Positions 7,700-16,103 are shown, counted from the first letter of the stretch. The stretch is DNA of 64,000 bases from PWXP01 sp034005525 (GCA_034005525.1 JAVEUP010000016.1:7600-71599), one strand, 5' to 3'. Program-made: numbers and translations. Notes: generated from the letters alone by a model not told the origin.

Positions 7700-8761
7700 A
7701 TGAGTCGAGGTTCTGGGAAGCGAGGGTTTACCCTCGTCGAGCTGCTGGTGGTGATTGCCATCATGGGCATCCTGATCGCCCTGCTGTTGCCGGCGATTCA
7801 GGCTGCTCGCGAGGCCGCCCGCCGGGCGTCCTGTATTAACAAGCTCAAGCAGATCGGCTTGGGCGTCCACAACTTCCACGATTCGTTCAACCGGATACCG
7901 GCGAATCAGTGGAGCAGCCAGACGAACACGCACGGCTGGAGCTGGCTTACGTATCTTCTTCCCTACATGGAAGAAGGAACGCTGTTTGACAGTCTGGACA
8001 TCCGGCGAAATGCGCCTACGCCAGACTACACCACCACCGCACTTCAAGAGGGCCAGGGCACACTGAACGCAATGGGCGCAAGACCGAACGCATTCGTATG
8101 CCCTAGCTATTCAGGTGCCGAGTGGTACGACGAGAGCACGCCGGGCCAGGAACAGGGAGGTCTTGCCAACTACAAGGCGATTGCGGCCACAACGAAAGAG
8201 AGTTTAGCTGGCTACGATCCTGCCGTCAACGCTAACCCCTACGGCGGTCGAGCACGCCATCCCGACGGCGGCATTTCTCATGGGAAGCGGCTTGCCATGC
8301 GCGACTTCACCGATGGACTCTCCAGCACAGTGATTGCAGCAGAGACGATCGAGGGGACGCCGACCGCGCTCCAGGACACGAGGGCGGCCGTATGGCAAGT
8401 CGGGGAGACGGCTACCCTGGTGGGCTTTCAAACGGCGACCCTTTCTCAGCCCACCACCCAGTACAACTACTGGTACTTCACTGGCTTTATACTTGGCCAA
8501 TACGAGGATGAAAGTCCGGTAGATCCTTCGGTGGCGGTAACGTATCTGAGTTGGCCTTACGAGACAGACCCGTATGTCAGCGGTTACGCCAGCGAGCAGG
8601 CCACATTCGGCCCGTCGGCGAACCATCCCGGCGTGGTCAACCACCTGGTTGCCGACGGGGCGGTGCGCAGTATCAGTACGGAGGCGGACGTGTCGCTGTA
8701 CTTCTTCATCGTCACGCGTAACAACTCCGATCCGGCCAGCGAGTTCTTCAGCTACTACTAA
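7700..8761 (+). CDS. DUF1559-family pseudopilin-like protein (prepilin N-terminus, H-x9-DG C-terminus)
   Basis: 353 aa. The start follows an excellent Shine-Dalgarno (AGGAGGAGG, 7685-7693). The N-terminus is a type IV prepilin signal, KRGFTLVELLVVIAIMG, with predicted cleavage between G9 and F10 and Glu at +5, followed by a hydrophobic helix and the AREAARRASC block typical of this family. The C-terminus has H309-x9-D319-G320. Members are exported and processed by prepilin peptidase; they are present in many copies in planctomycete genomes and their role (surface or pseudopilus component) is not established. It is a single-gene unit with its own promoter and terminator. Confidence 0.93.
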   Translation: MSRGSGKRGFTLVELLVVIAIMGILIALLLPAIQAAREAARRASCINKLKQIGLGVHNFHDSFNRIPANQWSSQTNTHGWSWLTYLLPYMEEGTLFDSLDIRRNAPTPDYTTTALQEGQGTLNAMGARPNAFVCPSYSGAEWYDESTPGQEQGGLANYKAIAATTKESLAGYDPAVNANPYGGRARHPDGGISHGKRLAMRDFTDGLSSTVIAAETIEGTPTALQDTRAAVWQVGETATLVGFQTATLSQPTTQYNYWYFTGFILGQYEDESPVDPSVAVTYLSWPYETDPYVSGYASEQATFGPSANHPGVVNHLVADGAVRSISTEADVSLYFFIVTRNNSDPASEFFSYY

Positions 8762-8827
8762 TTGTCGCCTATCGTGGACGGCCGGGTTTCGTGCCCCGCC
8801 GCCACGGGAGTGTGCAAAGCACAACGC

Positions 8828-8867
8828 GGCCGCTGCCTCCAGGAAAGGGGCAGCGGCCTTTTTCTTT
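8828..8867 (+). terminator. Intrinsic terminator after the DUF1559 gene
   Basis: A perfect 10-bp stem (GGCCGCTGCC / GGCAGCGGCC, 8828-8837 and 8849-8858) with an 11-base loop, followed directly by TTTTTCTTT. Confidence 0.9.
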
Positions 8868-8903
8868 GCAGAAGAGCAAACCCGGACGATCCGCCTCCTC
8901 TTC

Positions 8904-9165
8904 GCCCCGGAGGGGCGCACAGGTTGTAGCCACGGGTGGAGCGCGGTCCGACGACAGTCGGACCAAGCGCAAGCGCGTGGTTCCCGTCACACCAACCCGC
9001 ATTAGCCCCGGCAGGAGCGACAGGACGCGAATGTCCGCCCCTTTCGCCCCTGCCGGGGCTCTTCGGCAATTTCATGCACCTCCACCACGGGTTCCGCGTC
9101 GGTGGCGGCGGCAGCGCCGCCACGACGCTCCACCCGTGGCTACATTCTTGCGGCCCCTCCGGGGC
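8904..9165. repeat. Nested planctomycete-type palindromic repeat
   Basis: The outer pair is GCCCCGGAGGGGC (8904-8916) and GCCCCTCCGGGGC (9153-9165), each with a flanking GTAGCCACGGGTGGAGCG-type arm in opposite orientation. Inside lies a separate GCCCCGGCAGG / CCTGCCGGGGC palindrome (about 9005-9059). I recall the outer motif as common between planctomycete genes. The arrangement suggests one palindromic element inserted into another. Confidence 0.75.
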
Positions 9166-9191
9166 AAAGACACCAAGCCGGCCGGTGGCGT

Positions 9192-10136
9192 TCAGTGTTC
9201 GATGCCCTCGATAGCCGTGACGATCTGCCGCACGACCGCCCTGGGACAGAACCGTCGGCGTGCGGCGGCGGCTACCGACGCGCGGTCAACCTGCATGGCC
9301 AATGCGATGCCCCGGAGTATCTCGTCCAGGTCGAAGCCGGAGACGACCGCCCCATTCCGCCCATGCTCGATCCACGGCGCGCCGCGCGGCACGCCGACGG
9401 CCGGGCAGCCGCATAGCAGGATTTCTGCCAGGGCCAGCGGGCCGCGGTCGTCGTCGGAAAAGTAAACGCACGCCCGCGCACCGCGGGCGGCATCGAGCAG
9501 TTCCTCGCGCCGGAACCGCCCGTAGCGCAGCAGCATCGACCCCGGAAAACGCCGCTCAATCCTCGCGAGCAGCGCCTCGTCAAAACCGCTCTTGGCGTAA
9601 ACGAGGAGTTGGGAGATGGGAGATGGGAGCTGGGAATTGGGAGCTAGAAGCTGGGAGCTGGAAGCTGGGGAAACGCTCACGCGGCCGGCTGCGCTCCGCG
9701 CCAGCGCGTCCCCAACTTCCAACTCCCATCTCCCAGCTTCCAACACGGGATACGGCCACACCGCGATCGGCGCCCGGTTGGCCGGCCCAAGGTGCCGGGC
9801 GATCAGTTCCCGATACCAGCCCGATTCGGTCAGCAGCAGCTTGCAGCTTGCCGCATCGCACAGCAGGCGTTCGTGGGCGAACTGGCGCGGGCGCCGGCTG
9901 TTATGGAACAGCACGTTCGGCCCGAGGATAAACGGCCTCCCCTCGGCCGCGCATCGGCAGGCCGCCTGCGCGTCTTCCCAGCACCAGAACCAGGGGATTT
10001 CCCCGGCGCCGAGCGTGCCACCGATCTTCAGCCACGCCGGCCCATAACGGCGCAACGCCTTCTGCAGTACGTACTGCCCCTGGAACGGCCCGCTGGCGGC
10101 AGGAAAGGGCGCTTCGCGAATGAGACGAACGATCAT
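9192..10136 (-). CDS. GT1/GT4-like glycosyltransferase carrying an in-frame repeat insertion
   Basis: 314 aa from the ATG at 10136 (MIVRLIREAPFPAASGPFQG). The C-terminal half has the nucleotide-sugar-binding features of GT-B transferases: LLVYAKSGFDEALL, RYGRFRREEL, then VYFSDDDRGPLALAEILLCG and GVPRGAPWIEHGRNG. Between PIAVWPYPVLE and LLVYAKSG, about residues 131-177 are low-complexity peptide (SSQLLAPNSQLPSP type) encoded by a heptamer-armed repeat element; the frame is kept. The reading frame also continues upstream through another such element, so a longer N-terminus is possible, but there is no Shine-Dalgarno at either place. Last of six glycan-related genes on this strand. Sugar donor and acceptor unknown; whether the protein still works with the insertion is open. 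Confidence 0.75.
   Translation of the reverse strand: MIVRLIREAPFPAASGPFQGQYVLQKALRRYGPAWLKIGGTLGAGEIPWFWCWEDAQAACRCAAEGRPFILGPNVLFHNSRRPRQFAHERLLCDAASCKLLLTESGWYRELIARHLGPANRAPIAVWPYPVLEAGRWELEVGDALARSAAGRVSVSPASSSQLLAPNSQLPSPISQLLVYAKSGFDEALLARIERRFPGSMLLRYGRFRREELLDAARGARACVYFSDDDRGPLALAEILLCGCPAVGVPRGAPWIEHGRNGAVVSGFDLDEILRGIALAMQVDRASVAAAARRRFCPRAVVRQIVTAIEGIEH
9605..9744. repeat. Heptamer-armed palindromic element inside a glycosyltransferase gene
   Basis: The left arm is degenerate TGGGAGC/TGGGAGA units, the centre contains GCGGCCGGCTGCGCTCCGCG and GCCAGCGCGTCCCC, and the right arm is the complementary CTCCCAT/CTTCCAA type. The whole element is read through in frame as part of the GT coding sequence. 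Confidence 0.8.
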
Positions 10137-10283
10137 TTGGGAGCTGGGAGCTGGGAGTTGGGAGCTGGGAGTTGGGAGCTGGGAGTTGGGAGCTGGCAGA
10201 TGGGGACGCGCTGGCGCGATACACAACCGACCGCGTCAGCGCGTCCCTATCTCCCATCTCCTAGCTTCTAGCTTCCAACTTCC
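10137..10283. repeat. Heptamer-armed palindromic element between two glycan genes
   Basis: The left arm is about nine TGGGAGC/TGGGAGT units, the core is GGGGACGCGCTGGCGCG...CCGCGTCAGCGCGTCCC, and the right arm is CTCCCAT/CTTCTAG units. It fills the space between the two genes and provides the last codons and TAG stop of the upstream gene (10261). Confidence 0.85.
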
Positions 10284-10944
10284 ACTCGTCGCCCACGTAA
10301 TCGGCCGCCACGGCGGCGAGGTTGTCGGACCGGCTGGCGACGGTGCTGCTGGTCCGGCCGCGGTGATCGACCAGGCTGGGCACGTGACACCAGGCCTCCA
10401 GCCCTTCCCGCCGGGCGGCCTCGCCCAGGATGCGGTCGCCGCCCCAATCGGCCGCGCCGGGGTTCCGGCATACGCTCTGCATGACCGGCAGCAGCTTGCT
10501 GATTGAAGCTACCGGGACCAGCAGGCACAACGTGCCGGCGTAGCAATCGTTGGGAATCAGCCTTCCGAATTGCGGCGCCTCCTGCACCGGATGTGCCGCT
10601 GCCCAGTCGCGGTATCCGGCACTGCAGAACAGGGTCGCGAAGCCGAGTGCGTCTTTGTGCGGCTGAAGCAGCGGGCATAGCCGCAGCAAGTAATCGCCGA
10701 ACCCAACCGGCACCGCGATATCGTCCTCGCACAACAGTGCCCAATCCGACCCGGCCGCCTTACACAGCCGTCCGGTGGTCTCCAGTGCCCTGAGGAACAC
10801 CTTCGCATGGTTGGCCGGGCTCGGCTCCGTGTTCGCGTCGCAGCAGAGCGTTATGGCACCAATGCCCGAACGTGCCAGGCTGCGCAGCGTTTCCAGCAGC
10901 ATTTCCGGCCGGCGGAGGTTGGTTACGATGCAAGTTTGGATCAT
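10261..10944 (-). CDS. Glycosyltransferase-like protein with EDD motif, 227 aa
   Basis: The start MIQTCIVTNLRRPEMLLETL and the following beta-alpha pattern suit a GT-A fold; ITLCCDANTEPS and WALLCEDDIAVPVGFGDYLL resemble the donor-binding and metal-binding (acidic EDD) regions of GT2/GT25-like enzymes. I cannot name the exact family. It may also be a nucleotide-sugar-binding protein without catalytic activity. The final residues (KLEARS) and the stop codon come from the heptamer-armed element that follows, so the original C-terminus may have been replaced. It is part of the minus-strand glycan run and is separated from the next upstream gene by a TTGCTAG-type element. Confidence 0.65.
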   Translation of the reverse strand: MIQTCIVTNLRRPEMLLETLRSLARSGIGAITLCCDANTEPSPANHAKVFLRALETTGRLCKAAGSDWALLCEDDIAVPVGFGDYLLRLCPLLQPHKDALGFATLFCSAGYRDWAAAHPVQEAPQFGRLIPNDCYAGTLCLLVPVASISKLLPVMQSVCRNPGAADWGGDRILGEAARREGLEAWCHVPSLVDHRGRTSSTVASRSDNLAAVAADYVGDEWKLEARS

Positions 10945-10952
10945 GGCGATCT

Positions 10953-11034
10953 TAGTTGCTAGTTGCTAGTTGTTGGTGGGGGCGTAGCCAACCGCGTCAG
11001 CGACTAGCAACTAACAACCAGCAACTAGCAACTA
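10953..11034. repeat. TTGCTAG heptamer-armed palindromic element
   Basis: The left arm is TTGCTAG units, the core contains GGGGGCGTAGCCAACCGCGT, and the right arm is CTAGCAA/CTAACAA units. It fills the whole gap between the genes ending at 11038 and starting at 10944. This unit contains a stop codon in every frame of both strands. Confidence 0.85.
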
Positions 11035-11037
11035 ACT

Positions 11038-11745
11038 CTACAGGAACCGTCGCTTGAGCTGTTCGATCAGGCACTCGGCGGGGTAGGCGGCGTCCTTGTC
11101 CCAACCGTTTCGCCGCCATAGTTCATGCCACAGATGGACCGCGTGCGCGTGCCGCAAATCCACCGGGCCGGTGAACATGGCGGCGGATTCGTGGAAGTGT
11201 ATTGGACAGAACGTCTCGGGCGGCGCGACGAAGGCATCAAGCTCGAAGCGGCGGATCGCCTCGCCGAGCAGACGCGGGCCCGTGTCGCCCCAGTTCAGTT
11301 CGGCCGGTTCCTTTGCCTCGGCGGTTTCCAGGCAGTATCGCAGCATGGGGCTTCCGGCCGGGGCCTTGAGCACGCAATTCGTCGCCTGCGCGGAATGCGG
11401 CGTCTTCTCGGAGGCGAACACGTAGTCGTCGGCAAAGGTGAACGGCTTCAGGCAAACGACGTCCATATCGCACCACCAGCCGCCGCGCTCGTACAGCAGC
11501 TTATAGCGGAACAGATTTGCGAAGGCGGCGACGCTCTCCGTTCCCGGCCCATGCCGGTACGTGAAGATCCGGCTGCGAGGCAGAATGGCGCCGGCGTCTT
11601 CAAGGATAATGCCACTCGGAACGTTGCCAATCGGCTCGTAGACCCAAAGCCGGCACGCATGGCCCGCGTGCACGTGCGACGACAAGGCGAGCCGTTCCAG
11701 CGTCGACAGCGCCCCGCCAATCCAAAGGCAATGGGTAGTCATCAT
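11038..11745 (-). CDS. DXD-motif glycosyltransferase (GT32/Gb3-synthase-like)
   Basis: 235 aa. Motifs typical of the DXD sugar-binding family are clear: WIGGALSTLERLALSS at the start, NLFRYKLLYERGGWWCDMDV with the DMD metal-binding triad, then SEKTPHSAQATNCVLKA. Enzymes of this type transfer a sugar from a nucleotide donor, often galactose or mannose; the acceptor here is unknown. The gene opens with two ATGs; the first overlaps the stop codon of the TupA-like gene by four bases (ATGA), so the two are translationally coupled. The stop lies against a TTGCTAG element. Confidence 0.85.
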   Translation of the reverse strand: MMTTHCLWIGGALSTLERLALSSHVHAGHACRLWVYEPIGNVPSGIILEDAGAILPRSRIFTYRHGPGTESVAAFANLFRYKLLYERGGWWCDMDVVCLKPFTFADDYVFASEKTPHSAQATNCVLKAPAGSPMLRYCLETAEAKEPAELNWGDTGPRLLGEAIRRFELDAFVAPPETFCPIHFHESAAMFTGPVDLRHAHAVHLWHELWRRNGWDKDAAYPAECLIEQLKRRFL

Positions 11746-12584
11746 GGCGTATGAATCAGCGAACCCAGGTGCAAGTCGATATCCGGGGGAAGCAGAGCAT
11801 TCCAGCCGCTATGCGGGAAAAAAGTCAACTCGCCGAACACAACGGCGTCATGCACGCTGTAAAGGTCGACCCGCAGGAACGGATGCCCGCAGGAGAGGGC
11901 TTCTGCGACGCCGACCATCTCGTGCAGGTTAGCTGGTCTGGGTACCGCCCCTGCGTAACTCTTCCGAACGAGTACCCAGGGCTGCCTGCGCCACTGCACG
12001 TCGTAAACGCAGGCGGCATGATCGTCGAACCGGCCGACGTGAACTTCAACATAGTGAGCCTGGCCGTCGAAGCAGAAGAACTTGTAGTCCAGAAGCTCGC
12101 CGGACTGGTCCTTGAGGAACCGTTCGGCCAGCAGCCGCGGGAGAATGCCCCGGTAACACCATTCGCCCTGCTGCGTATCGTAGAAGCTTGCGCCGAGAAT
12201 GGCATTCATCTCGCGCTTGGCCTGCGGCCAATCGAACCGCGCCTTATCTTGCACGCGCCAGACGGCGCCGCTCCAATGGTTCGGCTTGACGACAAACGCG
12301 CGGGGCAGCCTGCCGAGTGCCGCTTCCAGCTCGTCGGCATTCTGAAACACTCCGAACAGCTCGCTTAAGTACTTCGAGCCCACCTTCTGCTCGACGAAGC
12401 GGCGGACCGCCCACTTGTCGACCAGTTGATTCAACCCCGGCGGCCGCCGGTAGAGCTTCAGCCATTGCAGCTTCTCGTTGAAAGTGCGCGGATTTGCGAG
12501 GTCCAGTTCCCGCCCCAGTTCGCGCCGGAAGCGGGTTTGGACATGCAGAATGTCTTGCTGCAGCAGTCGATCGTTGTCGGTCAT
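11742..12584 (-). CDS. TupA-like ATP-grasp protein
   Basis: 280 aa from MTDNDRLLQQDI. The frame is open further upstream, but that extension is repeat-derived (a TTGCTGG-like arm and a GTAGGGTGG element). Features of the TupA/ATP-grasp family: NPRTFNEKLQWLKLY, LVDKWAVRRFVEQKVG, LPRAFVVKPNHWSG (ATP-binding Lys), LLDYKFFCFDGQAHYV and FLRVDLYSVHDAVVFGELTF. TupA is known from teichuronopeptide synthesis; relatives sit in polysaccharide clusters and probably make an amide or ester link on a glycan. This fits the glycosyltransferases on both sides. The C-terminus overlaps the next gene by four bases. Confidence 0.85.
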   Translation of the reverse strand: MTDNDRLLQQDILHVQTRFRRELGRELDLANPRTFNEKLQWLKLYRRPPGLNQLVDKWAVRRFVEQKVGSKYLSELFGVFQNADELEAALGRLPRAFVVKPNHWSGAVWRVQDKARFDWPQAKREMNAILGASFYDTQQGEWCYRGILPRLLAERFLKDQSGELLDYKFFCFDGQAHYVEVHVGRFDDHAACVYDVQWRRQPWVLVRKSYAGAVPRPANLHEMVGVAEALSCGHPFLRVDLYSVHDAVVFGELTFFPHSGWNALLPPDIDLHLGSLIHTP

Positions 12585-12599
12585 GTTGGTTGCTGGTTG

Positions 12600-12740
12600 G
12601 TAGGGTGGGTCAAGGTCGCGGTGGTTCCTGGTGGGTCTTCGCAAGCCGGGCCGGTGTTGTTCATGGAGCCGACCGTTGAACCACGTCGGGTGCAGCGACC
12701 GATGCCCCACCAAGGAAACGGCCTGCTTGACCCACCCTAC
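12600..12740. repeat. GTAGGGTGG-ended palindromic element
   Basis: Perfect 15-bp inverted ends GTAGGGTGGGTCAAG (12600-12614) and CTTGACCCACCCTAC (12726-12740). Internal blocks such as CCTGGTGGG and CCCACCAAGG also occur in the MITE-like copies at 33545, 57721 and 63118, so it looks like a diverged relative. It occupies the gap between the TupA-like gene and the GT2 gene. Confidence 0.8.
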
Positions 12741-12750
12741 GTGTGTGCCT

Positions 12751-13509
12751 TCAAAACACGCGGAGGTGGACGCCGGGCAGGATGCGCGGGTGGTCCAGGT
12801 CGATGTCGGGCGGCGGGGCGATGGTGAGTTGAGACTTCAGATCTTGGATGTCAGATCGTCGCCCGGTCATTGCGCCCAGCCGCTCGTATCCGGCGGGGCC
12901 AAGGCCCGATAGGTGCCAACCTCTCCCGACGCTGCCACTGCTGCCCCAGCGGTACACGTAGAACGGCTCGAACCCCAGGGCGACGGGATCGGCTTGGGGC
13001 GTGCCCGCGGCGGCCAGGCGCGCGGCGAGCCCCTGGTCTTCGCCGTTGCTCATCTCGTTGGGATACCCGCCCACCGCCTCGAACGCCTCGCGGCGGTAGC
13101 TCCACCCGCCGTGGAACAACCCGCCGGTGAGGTGCTGCCGGAGCGCGCCGTCAGGGTTCGGATGCAGCACGAGCGAAGGGCGCGACCAGGGCGCGTGCCC
13201 GAGCGCCGCGGCGCTGGCGCGCAGCGCCCACGGCAGGTACAGGTCGTCGTCGTCCCACACGGCCAGGCCATCGACGTCGGCCGACACCAACCTGGCCGCG
13301 GCATTCCGCTTCTGCCCCAGCGTGGCGAACCGGCGCGGCGTGCAGACCAGCCGCCAGCCGGGGCCCGACTGGTTCCCGTACTGCCCCGCGTCGTCCAGCA
13401 CGAGCAGTTCGCGCATTTCGGCCGGATAGTCCTGCCTCAGGAAGCAGTGGATCATCTGCCCCAGTTGCACCGGGCGCAGGTACGTACAGCAGACGGCGGC
13501 GATTTTCAT
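12751..13509 (-). CDS. GT2-family glycosyltransferase
   Basis: 252 aa with a GT-A fold. AAVCCTYLRPVQLGQMIHCF at the N-terminus, RFATLGQKRNAAARL, and the metal-binding VWDDDDLYLPWALRA are typical of family 2. The acceptor-side block GLFHGGWSYRREAFEAVGGY and NGEDQGLAARLAAAG follow at the usual distance. It probably adds a sugar to a polysaccharide or protein acceptor in the cytoplasm; the substrate cannot be read from sequence. Repeat elements flank it on both sides. The start lies just after a TTGCTAG arm and has no Shine-Dalgarno. Confidence 0.88.
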   Translation of the reverse strand: MKIAAVCCTYLRPVQLGQMIHCFLRQDYPAEMRELLVLDDAGQYGNQSGPGWRLVCTPRRFATLGQKRNAAARLVSADVDGLAVWDDDDLYLPWALRASAAALGHAPWSRPSLVLHPNPDGALRQHLTGGLFHGGWSYRREAFEAVGGYPNEMSNGEDQGLAARLAAAGTPQADPVALGFEPFYVYRWGSSGSVGRGWHLSGLGPAGYERLGAMTGRRSDIQDLKSQLTIAPPPDIDLDHPRILPGVHLRVF

Positions 13510-13517
13510 GGCTACTC

Positions 13518-13615
13518 AGTTGCTAGTTGCTAGTTGCTAGTGGTTAGTCCTGGCGGTTGCATCGCGATTCGCGTGAGCGCGTCCACTAGCAACTAACAAC
13601 TAACAACTAGCAACT
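13518..13615. repeat. TTGCTAG heptamer-armed palindromic element
   Basis: The left arm is TTGCTAG units, the core contains GCATCGCGATTCGCGTGAGC, and the right arm is CTAGCAA/CTAACAA units running into the 3' end of the GT4 gene. That gene's last residues (ELLVVSC) and its TAG stop are arm-encoded. Confidence 0.85.
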
Positions 13616-14615
13616 CTGTCCATCTCGCCGCCAGCCTCCCGGGCGCGGCGAGATTCTCTTCGAGGTCGCGTCTCGCCTCGCAGGCGACGTGCCGGCGAAG
13701 CTCTTCGTCGCGGGCGAGCTGGGCAGTGTGGAAGGCGAAGTCGTCTTCCGTGTCGCACAGGAAGCCGGTTTGGCCGTGGCGGATCATCTCGCACCAGCCG
13801 CCGCGCCGGTCCACTACCAGGGGCACGCCGGCGGCCATCGCCTCCAAACCGGTGCGGGGCCAGTTCTCGGCCGTGGCGCCGGCGAACACCTGCGCGTGCA
13901 ATGTGGGAAGGAACTCGGCGGCGGTCTCACTGCCCTGCGGCAGGCACTCGGCCCACGGCGGCGCCGGACCCGTGCGGGCCGCCACGGCAGAGCTGAAGCC
14001 GAGCACGCGGGCGCGGATCGGGTACGGCGTGCGCCGGTAGATGGCCCAGGTGCGCGGCGAGAACTTCTCCGGCGCGGCGCGGCTGATCCGGCCGACAGTG
14101 AAGCACTCGCCCTCATGGTGCGGTCGGGGGCGGAAGGGCAGTTCGGCAAGGTCCAGCGCGCCGCGGATGATATGCCCTTGCTCCGGCCGATAACCGAACC
14201 GTTCGAGTTGCGGCACGATTTGATCGTGCTGGTACCGGCTCTGGAATACGTAGCGGTCGAACAGCCCGCAGCGGCGATAGTGAAGCCGCTCGGCCGGGAA
14301 CAGCCAGTTCATGCAGTTCACCCACACCGTGCGGCAGCCGAGCCGGCGGAACCGGTGGGCTTCGGCGAGGAAATGCTCGTTGCAGAACGCCACCACCACG
14401 CTGCCGGCCAGGCCGGGCACGGTGTCGAGCCGCTCGGCAGGGCACTCGATGGTGCGACAGCCGACGGCGTCGAGCCGGCGCCGCCAGCCGGGATCGGGCT
14501 GCCCCGTGGGAATGAGCGTCACGCCCAATCCCGCGCGGCGCCATAGCTTCACCGTATGCCACAGTTCGGTGTTCGCGCCGCCGACGTGTCCGGGATATCC
14601 GTGGATGAAGATCAT
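13593..14615 (-). CDS. GT4-family glycosyltransferase
   Basis: 340 aa with a GT-B fold. The N-terminal domain opens with IFIHGYPGHVGGANTELWHT; the C-terminal donor-binding domain has FTVGRISRAAPEKFSPRTWA, then ENWPRTGLEAMAAGVPLVVD with the E-x7-E-type region, and GWCEMIRHGQTGFLCDTEDD. It would transfer a sugar from a nucleotide donor; specificity unknown. The gene follows the phage-type module by 60 bp on the same strand and starts the glycan run. Its final codons come from the TTGCTAG element (WTELLVVSC). No Shine-Dalgarno is seen at the ATG. Confidence 0.87.
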   Translation of the reverse strand: MIFIHGYPGHVGGANTELWHTVKLWRRAGLGVTLIPTGQPDPGWRRRLDAVGCRTIECPAERLDTVPGLAGSVVVAFCNEHFLAEAHRFRRLGCRTVWVNCMNWLFPAERLHYRRCGLFDRYVFQSRYQHDQIVPQLERFGYRPEQGHIIRGALDLAELPFRPRPHHEGECFTVGRISRAAPEKFSPRTWAIYRRTPYPIRARVLGFSSAVAARTGPAPPWAECLPQGSETAAEFLPTLHAQVFAGATAENWPRTGLEAMAAGVPLVVDRRGGWCEMIRHGQTGFLCDTEDDFAFHTAQLARDEELRRHVACEARRDLEENLAAPGRLAARWTELLVVSC

Positions 14616-14675
14616 CGTCAGGTTGCCAGGTGTAGTGTTGGTGAAGGTCGCGGCGGTTCTGGAATGGAAGCAGTG

Positions 14676-15446
14676 TTACGCGGTCCGCAACAGGGCCGCG
14701 AAATCTTCGGTCCGGAAACCGGCCTCGTCCGAAATGGGCCGCAACGGGTTCTCGCGGAAGCTGTACTCTAGTCGCCACACGTGCTCGGCCTTGTCCAGTT
14801 CGGAGAGGCGCAGGAACTCGCGCTGCGAAACCGCGCCTTCAAACAACAGCGTACCTGGGGCGGCCCCGAGGAACTCGGCCTCGTTCAGCGCGCCCGTGCA
14901 TCGCCGAATGGCCGGCCACGGCGGACGCACCACGCGGCGCCACGTAAGCCGGTGCCGTACGGCCGGCAGGCGCACCGTGCCGCGGGCGTCGGCGGGAAAC
15001 ACGGCTGCCGGGTTGCCCGGCCAGGAAAGCCCGTCGCCGGGCAGCAGCACGTGCTCCTCGGCCGGCTCGGTGCGGTAGCTCAGCAGGGTACCCGGCTCCG
15101 GCGCGGCCAGGGCGGCGTGCTCGGTTGGGTCGAGCATTTCGTAGTCGACCGTCACGCGTGCGAAACCATGGTACGCACCGAGCCCCTCGGCAAGCCCTGC
15201 AAGCGGCTGTCCGGCCGGGTCGTGCATGAGCGGCTCGACCCGCACGCGCATGGCCACCGCGGCCGGCGCGGCCGGATACGCCGCGCGCCCTCCGCCGTTG
15301 CCAAAGGGGTAGCCGTCGCCCAGCAGTGCCCGCACCAGGGCGCCGCGGTCGGGCCAGGCGCACGCCAGCACGCGACGCGCCGTCACGCCTTCGGGGCCAT
15401 ATGTTTCCACCGGCGATCCGGCGAGTTCGTGGAATGGAGGTGTCAT
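14676..15446 (-). CDS. Phage-type structural protein of unknown role, 256 aa
   Basis: The start at 15446 (MTPPFHELAGSPVETYGPEG) was preferred over an upstream TTG whose codons come from a repeat element. The C-terminal block GTLLFEGAVSQREFLRLSEL followed by VWRLEYSFREN resembles tail-adaptor-like proteins at the end of phage head-neck modules, as I recall them, where a rigid TLLF-G segment precedes a W-x-L-x-Y-x-F strand. No signal peptide or membrane segment. Last gene of the phage-type run before the glycosyltransferases. The family assignment is uncertain. Confidence 0.6.
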   Translation of the reverse strand: MTPPFHELAGSPVETYGPEGVTARRVLACAWPDRGALVRALLGDGYPFGNGGGRAAYPAAPAAVAMRVRVEPLMHDPAGQPLAGLAEGLGAYHGFARVTVDYEMLDPTEHAALAAPEPGTLLSYRTEPAEEHVLLPGDGLSWPGNPAAVFPADARGTVRLPAVRHRLTWRRVVRPPWPAIRRCTGALNEAEFLGAAPGTLLFEGAVSQREFLRLSELDKAEHVWRLEYSFRENPLRPISDEAGFRTEDFAALLRTA

Positions 15447-15471
15447 GGGAGGTTTCCGGAAAATGGCTTCT

Positions 15472-15571
15472 GCGTGGGACAAGCTTCCAGCTTGTCAGCG
15501 AAAGAGACAGGCTGCGTGGGACAAGCTTCTAGCTTGTCGGCGGAACAGACAAGCTGGAAGCTTATCCCACG
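15472..15571. repeat. GTGGGACAAGCTT repeat, two direct and one inverted copy
   Basis: GCGTGGGACAAGCTTCCAGC occurs at 15472, a near-copy at 15514 in the same orientation, and the complement ends at 15571 (AAGCTGGAAGCTTATCCCAC). A related element is at 63321-63379. Confidence 0.85.
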
Positions 15572-15578
15572 TTGCGCG

Positions 15579-16079
15579 CTACACGCCGCTGGAACCGGGA
15601 CCGGACATCATGCCAAGCAGGGCCAGCGAATACTGCACGTCGCCGCCCGCAGCGGCCAGGTGAAGGCTGCGGCAGACATGATCGACCGGCCAGGGGGCGG
15701 CGCGGCTGACCAGCATGGCGGCGCCGTCGGGGGCGACCATCAGCGGGCCGGCGCCGAACGGCGCGTTCCAGGCGTCGGCCTCGGCTCCGCCAACGCACAG
15801 CGTGCCGCCGTCCGGGGCGTGATTGACCAAGAGCAGAACATTCACTCCGGCAAACGCCGTGACGAGCTTGTCGCCCAGCACGTCGCGCACAAGGTAGGTC
15901 AGGTCGAACGCGACCGATTGGCCGTTTCCCAGCGGCTGCCGTTCCGTCAGCCAGGCGGCCTCGGCGCCTGCGGCCTGTGCGTCGAGCCATTGCCTCGCGT
16001 AATCGAGCCGCGCATCGTACGTCGCGCCGTCCGACCAGCGCCAGCCGATCAAGGTGCGTATCTCTGCTTGAAAACTCAT
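15579..16079 (-). CDS. Phage-type hypothetical protein, 166 aa
   Basis: The start follows GGGAGAACCCT. It opens with FQAEIRTLIGWRWSDG; the centre has LPLGNGQ-like and VAFDLTYLVRD strands and the C-terminal half has GTLCVGGAEADAWNAPFGAG then LMVAPDGAAMLVSRA. The VGGA...F.APF...V.P.GA.LL pattern is one I recall from small proteins in planctomycete phage-like gene runs, probably a tail or spike component. It lies between connector-like genes and the 256-aa gene, all same strand. Function otherwise unknown. Confidence 0.6.
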   Translation of the reverse strand: MSFQAEIRTLIGWRWSDGATYDARLDYARQWLDAQAAGAEAAWLTERQPLGNGQSVAFDLTYLVRDVLGDKLVTAFAGVNVLLLVNHAPDGGTLCVGGAEADAWNAPFGAGPLMVAPDGAAMLVSRAAPWPVDHVCRSLHLAAAGGDVQYSLALLGMMSGPGSSGV

Positions 16080-16103
16080 GAGGGTTCTCCCGGGGTCCGA
16101 AAT

